From a virus, in the IMG/VR virus record IMGVR_UViG_3300043446_003656, positions 1 through 60,775 of that record: a stretch of DNA of 60,775 nucleotides; one strand, 5' to 3'. The notes beneath the pieces were generated by a model. That model was not told the origin of the DNA. It saw nothing but the letters and a program-made list of their open reading frames with translations, and searched no databases. Positions within the stretch are counted from its first letter, which is position 1, and every line of letters begins with the position of its first letter. Shown piece after piece: positions 1 through 7,366 of the stretch. Made by a program: the position numbers and the translations under genes.

Positions 1-1
1 G

Positions 2-559
2 AATAAGTGGGTTCCTGTTAAAGGTAACAAACCACAGCCAGGTTGGGTAGTTTATTTTGACTTCCCTGGTGGTCGTGATATTGACCATGTTGGCTGGGTT
101 CTTAAAGATAATGGTGATGGAACTGCTTGGTGTATTGAAGGAAATACATCCGCTGATGGAAAGAAGGGTAGCCAGTCAAATGGTGGTGAGTGTGCAAAGA
201 AACTTCGTGCATATGGTCCCAACAAGAAAGGTCTTCAAGTATTTATTGCAGGATATGGAGCAGTTGACTATCCAGATGCAGATGCTCCAGCAACGCTTGA
301 AGAAAAGAAGATTGCACTTGCTGAAACCGTAAAAGCACAAGGTGTAGAAGTTCCTGCAGTTAAAACATGGACACCTATTAAAAAGGGTATGAAAACTCCA
401 AAGGTTAAAGAAATTCAAACGCTTCTTAAAATTAATGCAGATGGAGATTTTGGTGCTGGAACTGAAACAGCAGTTAAAAACTTTCAAAAGAAAGATAAAT
501 TGAAAGTAACTGGTATTGTTGATGAAGAAACATATCGTCATCTTAAAGGTGTAAAATAA
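2..559 (+). CDS. Endolysin, CHAP domain plus peptidoglycan-binding domain (5' partial)
   Basis: The reading frame is open from the window edge and ends at TAA 557-559. The visible N-terminal part carries the distal half of a CHAP amidase/endopeptidase: GWVVYFDFPGG followed by DIDHVGWVL, whose His is the usual general base. The catalytic Cys would lie upstream of the window. The C-terminal ~60 residues (KVKEIQTLLKIN, then DGDFGAGTETAVKNFQ) are a typical PG_binding_1 repeat. The protein should cleave host peptidoglycan at lysis. The two holin-like genes 3 kb downstream fit a lysis region. Family assignment is firm; the N-terminus is not visible. Confidence 0.9.
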   Translation, partial: NKWVPVKGNKPQPGWVVYFDFPGGRDIDHVGWVLKDNGDGTAWCIEGNTSADGKKGSQSNGGECAKKLRAYGPNKKGLQVFIAGYGAVDYPDADAPATLEEKKIALAETVKAQGVEVPAVKTWTPIKKGMKTPKVKEIQTLLKINADGDFGAGTETAVKNFQKKDKLKVTGIVDEETYRHLKGVK

Positions 560-1213
560 TTGAAAAACAAAATTAAATCAACAGTGTTAGTGGCTACATT
601 AGTAGCCACTACATTTGTTGGATATTCAGCATTAGCCACGCAAGATGGCATTTATAAAGATCAGATTACTGCATTAAACTCTCTTGTTGTAAAAGAAGAA
701 AGCAGATCTGGTTACGTAAGATCAAAATTTAAACATTGGGTTTCAACTGGAAACAATTGCGACGCAAGAAAATCTGTAATAATTTCTGAAGCAATTAAAA
801 AACCAACGGTAGATAAATCATGTAAAATTACTGGGGGAGAATGGTACAGTCCTTATGACGATGTAAAAGTTGCAGATGCATCTAAGCTAGATGTTGACCA
901 CATGGTTCCATTAGCAGAAGCCTGGGATTCTGGAGCATCTTCTTGGGATGCTTTAAGGCGTGAAAAATATGCAAATGATCAAACAGACCCAATTCATTTA
1001 ATTGCAGTAACGGCAGCATCCAATAGGTCAAAATCAGATCAGGATCCAGCCGAATGGTTACCAACAAATAAATCATATATTTGTCAGTATATTACTAATT
1101 GGATTGCAATAAAAGTTCGCTGGAATTTAAATCTTGATCAAAAAGAAAAAGATGCATTAATTTTAACCTTAAAACAATGCAAAAAAACTAAAATTGTAGT
1201 ATCAAAAATATAA
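560..1213 (+). CDS. Secreted HNH nuclease (GmrSD C-terminal / DUF1524-like)
   Basis: The start is TTG 560, one base after the endolysin stop, with AAAGGTG about 10 nt upstream. Residues 1-26 form a signal peptide (KNKIK, hydrophobic core, ALA). The mature protein contains DVDHMVPLAEAW (His114 in the DH-x-V-PL motif) and AASNRSKSDQDPAEWLP, the signature of the exported HNH/DUF1524 nucleases common in actinobacteria. Two Cys pairs (C67/C88 and C175/C207) may form disulfides. It probably degrades DNA outside the membrane, for example host DNA released at lysis; that role is inferred from its place in the lysis region. Confidence 0.82.
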   Translation: MKNKIKSTVLVATLVATTFVGYSALATQDGIYKDQITALNSLVVKEESRSGYVRSKFKHWVSTGNNCDARKSVIISEAIKKPTVDKSCKITGGEWYSPYDDVKVADASKLDVDHMVPLAEAWDSGASSWDALRREKYANDQTDPIHLIAVTAASNRSKSDQDPAEWLPTNKSYICQYITNWIAIKVRWNLNLDQKEKDALILTLKQCKKTKIVVSKI

Positions 1214-1237
1214 GTTTATTTAATTTGTAATTCATGA

Positions 1238-1243
1238 TATAAT
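1238..1243 (+). promoter_or_regulatory. Extended -10 promoter before the secreted coiled-coil gene
   Basis: TGATATAAT (extended -10, hexamer 1238-1243) lies in the gap after the nuclease gene, with only a weak -35 (TTTATT, 1215-1220). Predicted transcription start is near 1250, after the ATG at 1248, which argues against that ATG as the real start of the next gene. Confidence 0.5.
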
Positions 1244-1277
1244 ACTTATGGCTTTAAAAGCCCTGGAGGATTATAGA

Positions 1278-3212
1278 TTGGGAGATAAATTATGGAGATT
1301 ATCATTAACAGCCATCCTGGGCTTTGGATGGATGTTTTTAACTCCCGCCTATAGCGATGACCCACTTCAAATTGCTGCCAGCCAGATATCTCAACTTGAA
1401 TCAGATGTTCAAAAACTTACAGATCAGGCAAAAACTCAAGAACTAATAGATTTAGCAAAAAGCAAATATAGTGCAGCAGTTGCTGCAAAACAAAATATGC
1501 AGGATGCACAAACTGCGTATGATACTGCTGTTTCAGATGGTGCAACCGCAACAACAGCAAAAAATAATGCACAATCTGCGGTAGATTCTCAACAAACAGT
1601 TAGAGATTCCGCCTATACAAATCTGCAAAACAAACAAGATGCTTTAGATATAGCAAATATTAATTTATCAAATACTCCCGTACCATCGTCTGGCTCACAA
1701 GGAGTTTCATTTAGAATTTACCCGTTATCCAGAAGTGGAAATATTGCTTACTTATCTCAGTACGCTGGGCTAATGTGTCAAGGTGCACTTCCATATTTTT
1801 ATACATATGCTGGAGATGGTGCAATATGCGGATCATCTCAAAATATTATTGGTATATTTAACGCAACACTTACAATTCCAGAAGAAATTAATGATGTGTA
1901 TTTTGCTGGATATACAGACGATGGATTTAAATTATATGTTGATGGTGTATTGGAAATAAGTAACTGGATAGAACAGGGCGGAACTTGGAGTCAGTATTCA
2001 AGACACTTTAATACTTCAACAGATAAAACTTTAGAATTAGAAGTCTGGTGGTATAACGGCGGTGGACCAGGAATTATGACTATTGGCTGGGGGTATAATG
2101 GAATATGGACAGGAGTTCCAGGAGCATATTTATCTTACGGACAAGGATCTAGTCAAGAAGTTATAGATGCATATAATCAAGCTGTATTAGCACAGCAAAC
2201 AGCTCAAACAAACTATAACAATGCTTTATCTACATACAATACAGAAAATGATTTATTAATTCAATATAATCAAAACCTAACAACTGCTGAGCAAAACCTA
2301 ACAACGGCAAATGAAAACCTAACAAATGCTCAACAAAACCTAACAAATGCTACAAATAACTATAATACTGCAATAACAGAAATGCAGGTAGCAATTATTG
2401 ATGCACAAACAGAATATAATAAACAATGGGATTTTGAAGAAAAACAAAGAGTTGCTGCAGCAATTGCACAAGCATTAGCTAATCAACCACAGCCCACACC
2501 AGAACCTACAATAATAATAGATCCGACACCAGAACCTACTGTTGAACCTGTTGCTCCAACACCAACTCCTGAGCAAACAAAACCAACCGATCCCACTCCA
2601 GAGCCAACACCTGAAACAACACATTCGGTAGATCCAACTCCAGACCCAACTCCTGAGCCTTCAGTTGAGCCTTCACCAGAGCCTTCACCTCAGCCAACGG
2701 ATATAAATCCAAGTCTAACTCCTGAACCAACTCAAGATCCTGTTGTAATTCCTGATAAAACAGATAATTCTCCCGTATCTCCACAAATGGCAAATTTAAT
2801 TGCTGATATTACAAATTCTAACACATTAACTAAATTAACACCAGAACAAAAAATTGCTGTTGCGGGAACATTAGGTATTAAAACTGAAGAACTTGCTAAG
2901 GTAGCAGAACTAGCTAAGGCAGATCCAAATGTAGGACAAGCATTACAGGAATTCGGGGATAGAGCAAATGCTAATTTAAATGCCCCAATGCCCTACACAC
3001 TAGCAGATGCTACAACTGAAGTTGCAGCAGAAAAACTTTTGTCAGATCCAATTGGAGCGTTGACAAATATAGATTTAACACAAGTTCTTAGCCCATCTGA
3101 ATGGGGTAAAGATATGACAGATGATCAAAGAGAAAAGGCGCAAGAAGTAATTGTTCCTGTAATCATAGCATCTAATCTCGTGGCAGCAGCCATGACAAGG
3201 AGGATAAAATGA
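1278..3212 (+). CDS. Secreted coiled-coil / PA14-like / Pro-rich-stalk protein
   Basis: The likely start is TTG 1278, preceded by GGAGGA at 1265-1270; an in-frame ATG at 1248 lies on the predicted transcription start. Residues 1-26 are a signal peptide ending in PAYSDDP. The order is an Ala/Gln/Asn-rich coiled coil (about 30-130), a globular region with YTDDGFKLYVDGVLE typical of PA14/GLEYA carbohydrate-binding folds (about 140-290), a second coiled coil of NLT repeats (about 310-400), a long PTPEPTPEP-type stalk (about 405-505) and a helical C-terminus. It could be a host-surface-binding or virion protein; no enzymatic motif is visible. The stalk is a candidate substrate for the oxygenases in this window. 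Confidence 0.7.
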   Translation: MGDKLWRLSLTAILGFGWMFLTPAYSDDPLQIAASQISQLESDVQKLTDQAKTQELIDLAKSKYSAAVAAKQNMQDAQTAYDTAVSDGATATTAKNNAQSAVDSQQTVRDSAYTNLQNKQDALDIANINLSNTPVPSSGSQGVSFRIYPLSRSGNIAYLSQYAGLMCQGALPYFYTYAGDGAICGSSQNIIGIFNATLTIPEEINDVYFAGYTDDGFKLYVDGVLEISNWIEQGGTWSQYSRHFNTSTDKTLELEVWWYNGGGPGIMTIGWGYNGIWTGVPGAYLSYGQGSSQEVIDAYNQAVLAQQTAQTNYNNALSTYNTENDLLIQYNQNLTTAEQNLTTANENLTNAQQNLTNATNNYNTAITEMQVAIIDAQTEYNKQWDFEEKQRVAAAIAQALANQPQPTPEPTIIIDPTPEPTVEPVAPTPTPEQTKPTDPTPEPTPETTHSVDPTPDPTPEPSVEPSPEPSPQPTDINPSLTPEPTQDPVVIPDKTDNSPVSPQMANLIADITNSNTLTKLTPEQKIAVAGTLGIKTEELAKVAELAKADPNVGQALQEFGDRANANLNAPMPYTLADATTEVAAEKLLSDPIGALTNIDLTQVLSPSEWGKDMTDDQREKAQEVIVPVIIASNLVAAAMTRRIK

Positions 3213-3403
3213 AAATAATAAAAAGTATATTAATGTACGCTGGCGAGGTAATTAAAGAAAGCATTGCTCAAATATTTACCCTCCTAGGGTTTTTTATAGC
3301 GTGGTTAACTCTTACTGGAACAGCACAACAAGTAGTTGGGCTGGCAACTGTTGCATCTACAGTAATATGGTTAGCAACAATTCCTTTAAGAAAAGATAAA
3401 TAA
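3209..3403 (+). CDS. Small two-helix membrane protein, holin-like
   Basis: It is 64 aa and overlaps the preceding stop (ATGA). Two hydrophobic stretches (about residues 20-38 and 42-57) are followed by the basic tail RKDK. Size, topology and position between the endolysin region and the next membrane protein suggest a holin or holin accessory protein. It has no family signature, so the function is inferred from context. Confidence 0.6.
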   Translation: MKIIKSILMYAGEVIKESIAQIFTLLGFFIAWLTLTGTAQQVVGLATVASTVIWLATIPLRKDK

Positions 3404-3423
3404 ATGGAAGGAGGCAATAAATA

Positions 3424-3726
3424 ATGGCAAAGAAAAAAGTTGAAGTTGGATTTGGACTAGCCCCAGAAGCTTTGGAAGCTGGCCCAATTTCAAGTGTAAA
3501 AAACATATTCTTTAGAATAGTTGCTGTATTTGCTGCTTCAGGATTAAGCGTAATAGGTGCTGGTGCTGTAGTAGGAATTAGCACGGTAAAAGCTGTCATA
3601 TTGGCGGGAACTCTTGGAGTTGCCTCAGTAGTTGAAAAGCTTGCTCGTGGCTTTTTGGATGATGGCAAACTTACTATTACTGAAATAAATGCAGCATTTA
3701 ATTCAGTAGATAAAAAGGCAGAATAG
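3424..3726 (+). CDS. Holin-like membrane protein
   Basis: It is 100 aa with a strong ribosome-binding site (GGAGG, 3409-3413) ten bases before ATG. A polar N-terminus leads to two hydrophobic segments (about 30-52 and 56-74, rich in Gly/Ala/Val) and an acidic, charged C-terminus. This is the usual layout of actinophage holins, and it sits immediately after another small membrane protein. Holin activity is inferred. Confidence 0.6.
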   Translation: MAKKKVEVGFGLAPEALEAGPISSVKNIFFRIVAVFAASGLSVIGAGAVVGISTVKAVILAGTLGVASVVEKLARGFLDDGKLTITEINAAFNSVDKKAE

Positions 3727-3745
3727 TATAACATATCCTATATGG

Positions 3746-3751
3746 TATAAT
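3746..3751 (+). promoter_or_regulatory. Extended -10 promoter giving a leaderless mRNA
   Basis: TGGTATAAT ends 6 nt before the ATG at 3758. There is no Shine-Dalgarno sequence, so transcription would start at or next to the A of the start codon. The same spacing recurs at five other genes in this window. Confidence 0.6.
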
Positions 3752-3757
3752 TAATTT

Positions 3758-4399
3758 ATGCCTTATAAGATAGTACAACATGGAAATAAATTTTCAGTAA
3801 TTGCCCAGGATACTGGGCACGTAGCTGGAACACATCCAAGTAAAGAAAAAGCACAAGCTCAAGTGGCTGCATTATATGCTAATGAACCAGAAGCTAGAAA
3901 GTGCATGACATGTGGATGTGATGATTTAGGTAATGATCATCATTATATTTCAGATACTGAAAAATGTTCTTATTGCATTAATAAAAAACAGGGACCATGT
4001 TGGGAAGGGTACGAGTATGCAGGCACAAAAGAAAAAAATGGTAAAACAGTGCCAAATTGTATCCCTCTTAAGAAACAAATAATAACAGGTGGCGACGGCT
4101 GGAGTATTGAATTCAGTACTCCAGACTGTCAACATGGTTGGTCAATTTTAAAAGGCGGGACTGGACAATCCATCGGTTGTTATCTTACGAAAGAAGAAGC
4201 AGAAAAAGCTTTAGATGCTTTACAAATTAAAGAAACTGATATGACAAAATCTATTTGGGATGGGGTATTTATACCAAATGGGGAAGCATTATCTGGAATA
4301 AATTTTGGAACACAATATCAAGATAGCAGATTTTATTATCCATCAAAAGCAACATATGAAAATGATGGGAAGCCAAGAGTTGGTTACGGAAATGCCTAA
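3758..4399 (+). CDS. Phage protein with Cys cluster and C-terminal KSIWDG motif
   Basis: It is 213 aa. The N-terminus (MPYKIVQHGNKFSVIAQDTG, then HPSKEKAQAQVAALYANE) resembles the short 'KEKAEAQLRALYA' element found at the ends of some phage head proteins. A Cys-rich section follows (CMTCGCDD, CSYC, GPCWEGYEYAGTKEKNGK), then CQHGWS, and a C-terminus with MTKSIWDGVFIPN. The last motif recurs in the 12491-12895 protein. It is probably a structural or assembly protein; no family is assigned with confidence. The leaderless promoter above starts a run that continues through 5807. Confidence 0.65.
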   Translation: MPYKIVQHGNKFSVIAQDTGHVAGTHPSKEKAQAQVAALYANEPEARKCMTCGCDDLGNDHHYISDTEKCSYCINKKQGPCWEGYEYAGTKEKNGKTVPNCIPLKKQIITGGDGWSIEFSTPDCQHGWSILKGGTGQSIGCYLTKEEAEKALDALQIKETDMTKSIWDGVFIPNGEALSGINFGTQYQDSRFYYPSKATYENDGKPRVGYGNA

Positions 4400-4544
4400 A
4401 AAATCTTCAGGTAAATACAAAACTAAACATCCTTTTAACCCTATTCAAATAAAAGATGGTATGATTGTAAGGTTGAGAAAAGATGGAACAGTTAAAGCTG
4501 TTTTAGGTAAATACGGAGAATACAAAAAAGAAAAGAATAAATAA
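4392..4544 (+). CDS. Small basic hypothetical protein
   Basis: Not recognised. It is 50 aa, starting at ATG 4392 and overlapping the preceding stop (ATGCCTAA); longer in-frame starts inside the upstream gene are unlikely. It is Lys/Gly-rich (MPKKSSGKYKTKHP, DGMIVRLRKDGTVKAVLGKYG), so nucleic-acid contact is possible. It abuts the next start (TAATGA). Confidence 0.6.
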   Translation: MPKKSSGKYKTKHPFNPIQIKDGMIVRLRKDGTVKAVLGKYGEYKKEKNK

Positions 4545-5149
4545 TGAAAAAAGTATATTTAGACGAAAATGTTTTCTATATAGAAAATTTTTTGCCTACA
4601 GATTTATGGCAAAAAACTTTGGATATTTGCAAAAAAGAAGATGGATGGAAATTTGAAGATTTAATTGTACCTCAAAGAGGAACAAAAAATATGCCATATG
4701 AAATTTATCAGGAATATTGGGACATAGTTTTAGGTAAATTAAAAGAAATATACCCAGAATCTGATCATATGTATAGATATACTGGACATTTTTCTGCATT
4801 TAAGCCAGCAAATGAAGCAATCGCTGATGATTGGGCTTTTGGACTTCATGAAGATGACAATGGATATAAAGAAGGATATAAAATAGATTCAGAAAATCCA
4901 GTTATTTTGCATGGATGTATCTATTATATAAATGATGATTATGATGGTGGGGAAGTTGTTTACCCAAGAGCTAATTTAAGAATAAAGCCAAAACCTAATA
5001 TGTTTTTATCTCATCCAGGAACTTCTAAATATTTGCATGGAGTAACACAAGTATATGGAAAAACAAGATATACATCTCCGATGTTTATCTTGGACAGAAA
5101 GCAAAAACAATTAATAAACCAAGTAGATGCGTTTGAGGGCGATGACTAA
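4544..5149 (+). CDS. 2OG-Fe(II) oxygenase, prolyl-4-hydroxylase type
   Basis: It is 201 aa, the usual minimal length for a P4H-type double-stranded beta-helix. The N-terminal LDENVFYIENFLPTD is the opening strand shared by most paralogues in this window. Iron ligands are H102-E-D104 (GLHEDDNG) and H165 (KYLHGVTQ), with R175 (GKTRYTSP) for the 2-oxoglutarate carboxylate; the core YINDDYDGGEVVYP is typical. It hydroxylates an unknown substrate, most likely a protein side chain. It is followed with overlap by the SDR gene. Confidence 0.9.
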   Translation: MKKVYLDENVFYIENFLPTDLWQKTLDICKKEDGWKFEDLIVPQRGTKNMPYEIYQEYWDIVLGKLKEIYPESDHMYRYTGHFSAFKPANEAIADDWAFGLHEDDNGYKEGYKIDSENPVILHGCIYYINDDYDGGEVVYPRANLRIKPKPNMFLSHPGTSKYLHGVTQVYGKTRYTSPMFILDRKQKQLINQVDAFEGDD

Positions 5150-5807
5150 AAAATCTTTAATAATTAGTGGTACAGCAAGTATAGTGCCAGAAATGATATC
5201 AGTTTTAAAAAACAACAATTATCAAATTGATTTAACTTACAGGAACAAAGAAAAAATGTTGTTAAAGAAAGAATTATACGGAGAAGATGTAAATTGGATG
5301 TATTTGGATTTTGATTCTCCAGACTCAACAAATAATTTTTGTGAAAATTTAGCGTCTTATGATGTAGTAGTAATACTACCAGCGTCATCACCTGGTCGTG
5401 ATTTTTTTACAACTCCAGATTCTCAGTTGAGAATGTTCTATTCTAATTATGTTGTAAATGTAATGTTGGCTACAAAAAAAATATTAGAAAAATTATCGGA
5501 TGACGGTAAAATTATATATATATCTTCTGTTGCAGCAAATAGGCCAGTACCAGATATAAATTACGCAGTGGCAAAAGGAGTAATACAAATATTTTTTACA
5601 TCTTTATCTACCAAAGTAAGACCAAATCAAAGTGTATTTTCTCTTGCTCCAGGTTTAATTTATGATACTCAAGCGTTTTATGATAATGATCCGTCAAATT
5701 ACAACAATGACCCGTCACAACTAGCAACAAAAGAAGAAATTGCTTCTTTTTTAATTAAATCTGATGTAAATAATAACGGTAAAGTTATTAAACTTGGAAA
5801 AGATTGA
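5142..5807 (+). CDS. Short-chain dehydrogenase/reductase-like protein
   Basis: Start at ATG 5142 overlaps the oxygenase stop; an ATG at 5127 is also in frame. The protein is about 221 aa, the usual SDR size. ISGTASIVPEMI replaces the classic TGxxxGxG nucleotide loop, so cofactor binding may be atypical. YISSVAANRPVPDINYAVAKG holds the catalytic Ser and the YxxxK pair, and SLAPGLIYD is the usual strand after it. The substrate is unknown; overlap with an oxygenase gene suggests a shared modification step. Its TGA stop lies inside the -35 hexamer of the next promoter. Confidence 0.75.
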   Translation: MTKKSLIISGTASIVPEMISVLKNNNYQIDLTYRNKEKMLLKKELYGEDVNWMYLDFDSPDSTNNFCENLASYDVVVILPASSPGRDFFTTPDSQLRMFYSNYVVNVMLATKKILEKLSDDGKIIYISSVAANRPVPDINYAVAKGVIQIFFTSLSTKVRPNQSVFSLAPGLIYDTQAFYDNDPSNYNNDPSQLATKEEIASFLIKSDVNNNGKVIKLGKD

Positions 5808-5833
5808 CATTTTTTTATATTTTTTGGTATAAT
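5804..5833 (+). promoter_or_regulatory. Strong promoter for the tRNA-Trp / structured RNA unit
   Basis: TTGACA (5804-5809), an 18-nt spacer and TGGTATAAT (hexamer 5828-5833). The stop codon of the SDR gene is the TGA within the -35 box. Predicted start is about 5840, exactly where base-paired RNA begins. Confidence 0.75.
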
Positions 5834-5838
5834 ATAAA

Positions 5839-5904
5839 AGTCGGGGGAGACAGCGACTCTAAAAAACTGGTATAGTCCTGAGCAAGACTGTAAAAAACTA
5901 CTCC
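5839..5904 (+). ncRNA. Tandem small stem/pseudoknot elements in the tRNA-Trp leader
   Basis: Two units precede the tRNA. Unit 1 has stem AGTCG/CGACT (5839-5843 with 5854-5858) followed by CTAAAAAACTGG. Unit 2 has stem TATAGTC/GACTGTA (5871-5877 with 5886-5892), loop CTGAGCAA and tail AAAAACTACTCC, where loop GAG can pair with tail CTC. Unit 2 matches the leftward-strand pseudoknots at 26575-26601, 27981-28008 and 28219-28248. It ends 2 nt before the tRNA. The function is unknown. Confidence 0.5.
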
Positions 5905-5906
5905 AT

Positions 5907-5977
5907 ATGTCTCTAGTGTAAAGGTAGCACAACGGATTCCAAACCCGTTAGTCAGAGTTCAAATCTTTGGAGACGTG
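5907..5977 (+). tRNA. tRNA-Trp (CCA)
   Basis: The acceptor ATGTCTC pairs with GAGACGT (one G-T), the D stem is GTGT/GCAC, the anticodon loop is TTCCAAA and the T stem is CAGAG/CTTTG with loop TTCAAAT. The discriminator is G, as usual for Trp. The anticodon stem has one A-C mismatch next to the loop. CCA is not encoded. Confidence 0.8.
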
Positions 5978-5989
5978 CGAATACTCCAG

Positions 5990-6044
5990 AGCCGTCCCTG
6001 AAGTTATACTTTGGCGTTAGGCGTATATAACAGACCAAACGGCT
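5990..6044 (+). ncRNA. Structured RNA downstream of tRNA-Trp
   Basis: A nested fold is visible. The outer stem is AGCCGT/ACGGCT (5990-5995 with 6039-6044), followed by a symmetric 7/7 internal loop. The inner stem is GTTATA/TATAAC (6003-6008 with 6026-6031), closing a 17-nt loop. TTTGG in that loop can pair with CCAAA in the 3' internal loop, a possible pseudoknot. There is no reading frame of note. It belongs to the transcript from 5840 to the terminator at 6081; no known RNA family was recognised. Confidence 0.5.
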
Positions 6045-6059
6045 GGGGTTTCAAAAATA

Positions 6060-6081
6060 AAAATTGCCTTCGGGAATTTTT
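6060..6081 (+). terminator. UUCG-loop hairpin terminator
   Basis: AAAATT-(G)-CC-TTCG-GG-AATTTT followed by T: a hairpin with a TTCG tetraloop and an A/T outer stem ending in a T run. It closes the tRNA-Trp transcript before the Hsp20 gene. Confidence 0.65.
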
Positions 6082-6116
6082 AAAAAACTAACTTGCTTAA
6101 AGAAAAGGAGAATAGT

Positions 6117-6524
6117 ATGACTAATACTTTTGCATGGGATCTTTTTAATGATCCTTTTTTTATTGGCTTTCAGCCAAACATTAATTCATGGACACGTGTA
6201 ACAACACAAAACAATTATCCACCTTACAATGTAATAAAACAAGATGAAGATACATATCTTGTTGAACTTGCTTTGGCGGGATTTAATAAATCTGAAATTA
6301 ATGTAACAGTAGATAATGGCAATTTAATTGTCAAGGGTGAAAAAGAAAATAAAGATGTAGAATTCAAGCATAAAGGAATTGCTACACGTTCTTTTACACG
6401 TTCATTTGCTCTTGGAGAGTATATGGAAGTTACTGGAGCTGAATTTGAAAATGGAATGCTTTCAATTATTATTGAAAGAATTATTCCAGAAGAAAAAAAG
6501 CCAAAATCTATTGACATCAAATAA
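6117..6524 (+). CDS. Hsp20 / alpha-crystallin small heat-shock protein
   Basis: Start at ATG 6117 with AAGGAG nine bases upstream; 135 aa. The alpha-crystallin domain spans about residues 35-130: YNVIKQDEDTYLVELALAGF, INVTVDNGNLIVKGEK, then the GVL-like element NGMLSIIIER and an IDIK tail instead of the usual IxI/V anchor. It is an ATP-independent holdase that keeps unfolded proteins soluble. Cyanophages carry similar genes; here it pairs with GroES (15874-16200) as a phage chaperone set. Confidence 0.92.
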   Translation: MTNTFAWDLFNDPFFIGFQPNINSWTRVTTQNNYPPYNVIKQDEDTYLVELALAGFNKSEINVTVDNGNLIVKGEKENKDVEFKHKGIATRSFTRSFALGEYMEVTGAEFENGMLSIIIERIIPEEKKPKSIDIK

Positions 6525-6541
6525 ATAAAAAGGAGCATATC

Positions 6542-7072
6542 ATCAATATTAGTAAATTAGCAGAAAATATATTTTATTTTGAAAATATCATTGAAGATAT
6601 TGATGATATGCTTTTAAAAATACAATCAATCGAAAAGCGTGAAAATGAATTAAGACAAAATGGCACATATTTTGGCGTTAAGCATTTACTTGAAGGAAAT
6701 CTTTTACAACAAATAGAGAATATTTTTTGGGAAAATTTTATTTTAAGCACAAAAGAAAACAAAAATAATTTTAATTTAATTTTTAATGGACATGTTAGAA
6801 TGTATACCCCAGGTGCTGGGATCAGTCCACATACAGATGAATATTTTTTTGGAAAAAACAAATCAGATATGAAATATCCAGATTATACGGCTTTATTATA
6901 TTTTAACAACAATTATGAAGGTGGAGAACTGGGATTACCAGACTACAACATTTTATTTAAGCCAACACCTGGGAGTTTTTTAATATTTCCTAAAAATACA
7001 ACCCATGAAGTAAAAGACATATTATCTGGAAATAGATATATTGCAATGGCTTTTTTTGTGAAAAAAGATTGA
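6542..7072 (+). CDS. 2OG-Fe(II) oxygenase (P4H type) with a non-canonical start codon
   Basis: The first in-frame ATG is at 6608, but the frame is open upstream and encodes ISKLAENIFYFENIIEDIDD. This is the same opening strand as in the paralogues (LDENVFYIENFL, IDENIFRVENFI). AGGAG at 6531-6535 is placed for initiation at ATC 6542 (ATC 6539 or ATT 6548 are alternatives); no ATG, GTG or TTG is available. Iron ligands are in GISPHTDEYF and TTHEVKD, the 2OG Arg in GNRYIAM, and the core NNNYEGGELGLP. It would be about 176 aa. Family is certain; the start is inferred. Confidence 0.82.
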   Translation: MNISKLAENIFYFENIIEDIDDMLLKIQSIEKRENELRQNGTYFGVKHLLEGNLLQQIENIFWENFILSTKENKNNFNLIFNGHVRMYTPGAGISPHTDEYFFGKNKSDMKYPDYTALLYFNNNYEGGELGLPDYNILFKPTPGSFLIFPKNTTHEVKDILSGNRYIAMAFFVKKD

Positions 7073-7098
7073 CATTAAATATTTAATTAGTATATAAT
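7069..7098 (+). promoter_or_regulatory. Promoter of the 107-nt RNA and tRNA array
   Basis: TTGACA (7069-7074), an 18-nt spacer and TATAAT (7093-7098). The -35 hexamer again contains the upstream gene's TGA stop. Predicted start is 7105-7106, the first base of the 12-bp terminal stem of the RNA that follows. Confidence 0.75.
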
Positions 7099-7105
7099 AT
7101 AATCA

Positions 7106-7212
7106 GTACAGCAGACAACTTAGGATGGTATAGTTACAACACACAAGACCCTTATTGGTGGTTCGTGGTGGAATCTGGGCCATTGTGCAGTTCTAGGGAA
7201 TGTCTGCTGTAC
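7106..7212 (+). ncRNA. Structured 107-nt RNA heading the tRNA array
   Basis: The perfect 12-bp inverted repeat GTACAGCAGACA / TGTCTGCTGTAC (7106-7117 and 7201-7212) closes the element. Inside, CTTAG can pair with CTAGG, and CACAAGACCC with GGGCCATTGTG (one mismatch, one bulge), giving one long interrupted rod. It starts at the predicted transcription start and ends 6 nt before tRNA-Asn. No coding frame and no recognised family. It is the first RNA of the tRNA transcript. Confidence 0.65.
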
Positions 7213-7218
7213 CTTTAT

Positions 7219-7291
7219 TGGCCCATAGCTCAGTTGGTAGAGCGTCGAACTGTTAATTCGAATGTCCCAGGATCGAGACCTGGTGGGCCAG
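7219..7291 (+). tRNA. tRNA-Asn (GTT)
   Basis: Acceptor TGGCCCA/TGGGCCA, D stem CTC/GAG, anticodon stem TCGAA/TTCGA with loop CTGTTAA, T stem CCAGG/CCTGG, discriminator G. All helices are perfect. First of eight tRNAs in a row. Confidence 0.92.
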
Positions 7292-7292
7292 C

Positions 7293-7366
7293 GGAACAAT
7301 AGCCAAGTTGGTTAAGGCCCCGAACTCATAATTCGGTTATCGTAGGTTCAAGTCCTACTTGTTCCA
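7293..7366 (+). tRNA. tRNA-Met (CAT)
   Basis: Acceptor GGAACAA/TTGTTCC and anticodon stem CCGAA/TTCGG with loop CTCATAA. A CAT anticodon could also be a lysidine-modified tRNA-Ile2. However, a separate tRNA-Ile(TAT) follows and the acceptor lacks initiator features, so elongator Met is the simplest call. Confidence 0.88.

Noticed and set aside
1248-1250. ATG 1248 as start of the coiled-coil gene
   Set aside because: It lies at or before the predicted transcription start and lacks a ribosome-binding site, while TTG 1278 has GGAGGA and begins a clean signal peptide.
5839-6081. Possible tmRNA
   Set aside because: There is a complete tRNA-Trp with its own anticodon arm in the middle and no tag reading frame with resume codon or tmRNA acceptor halves.
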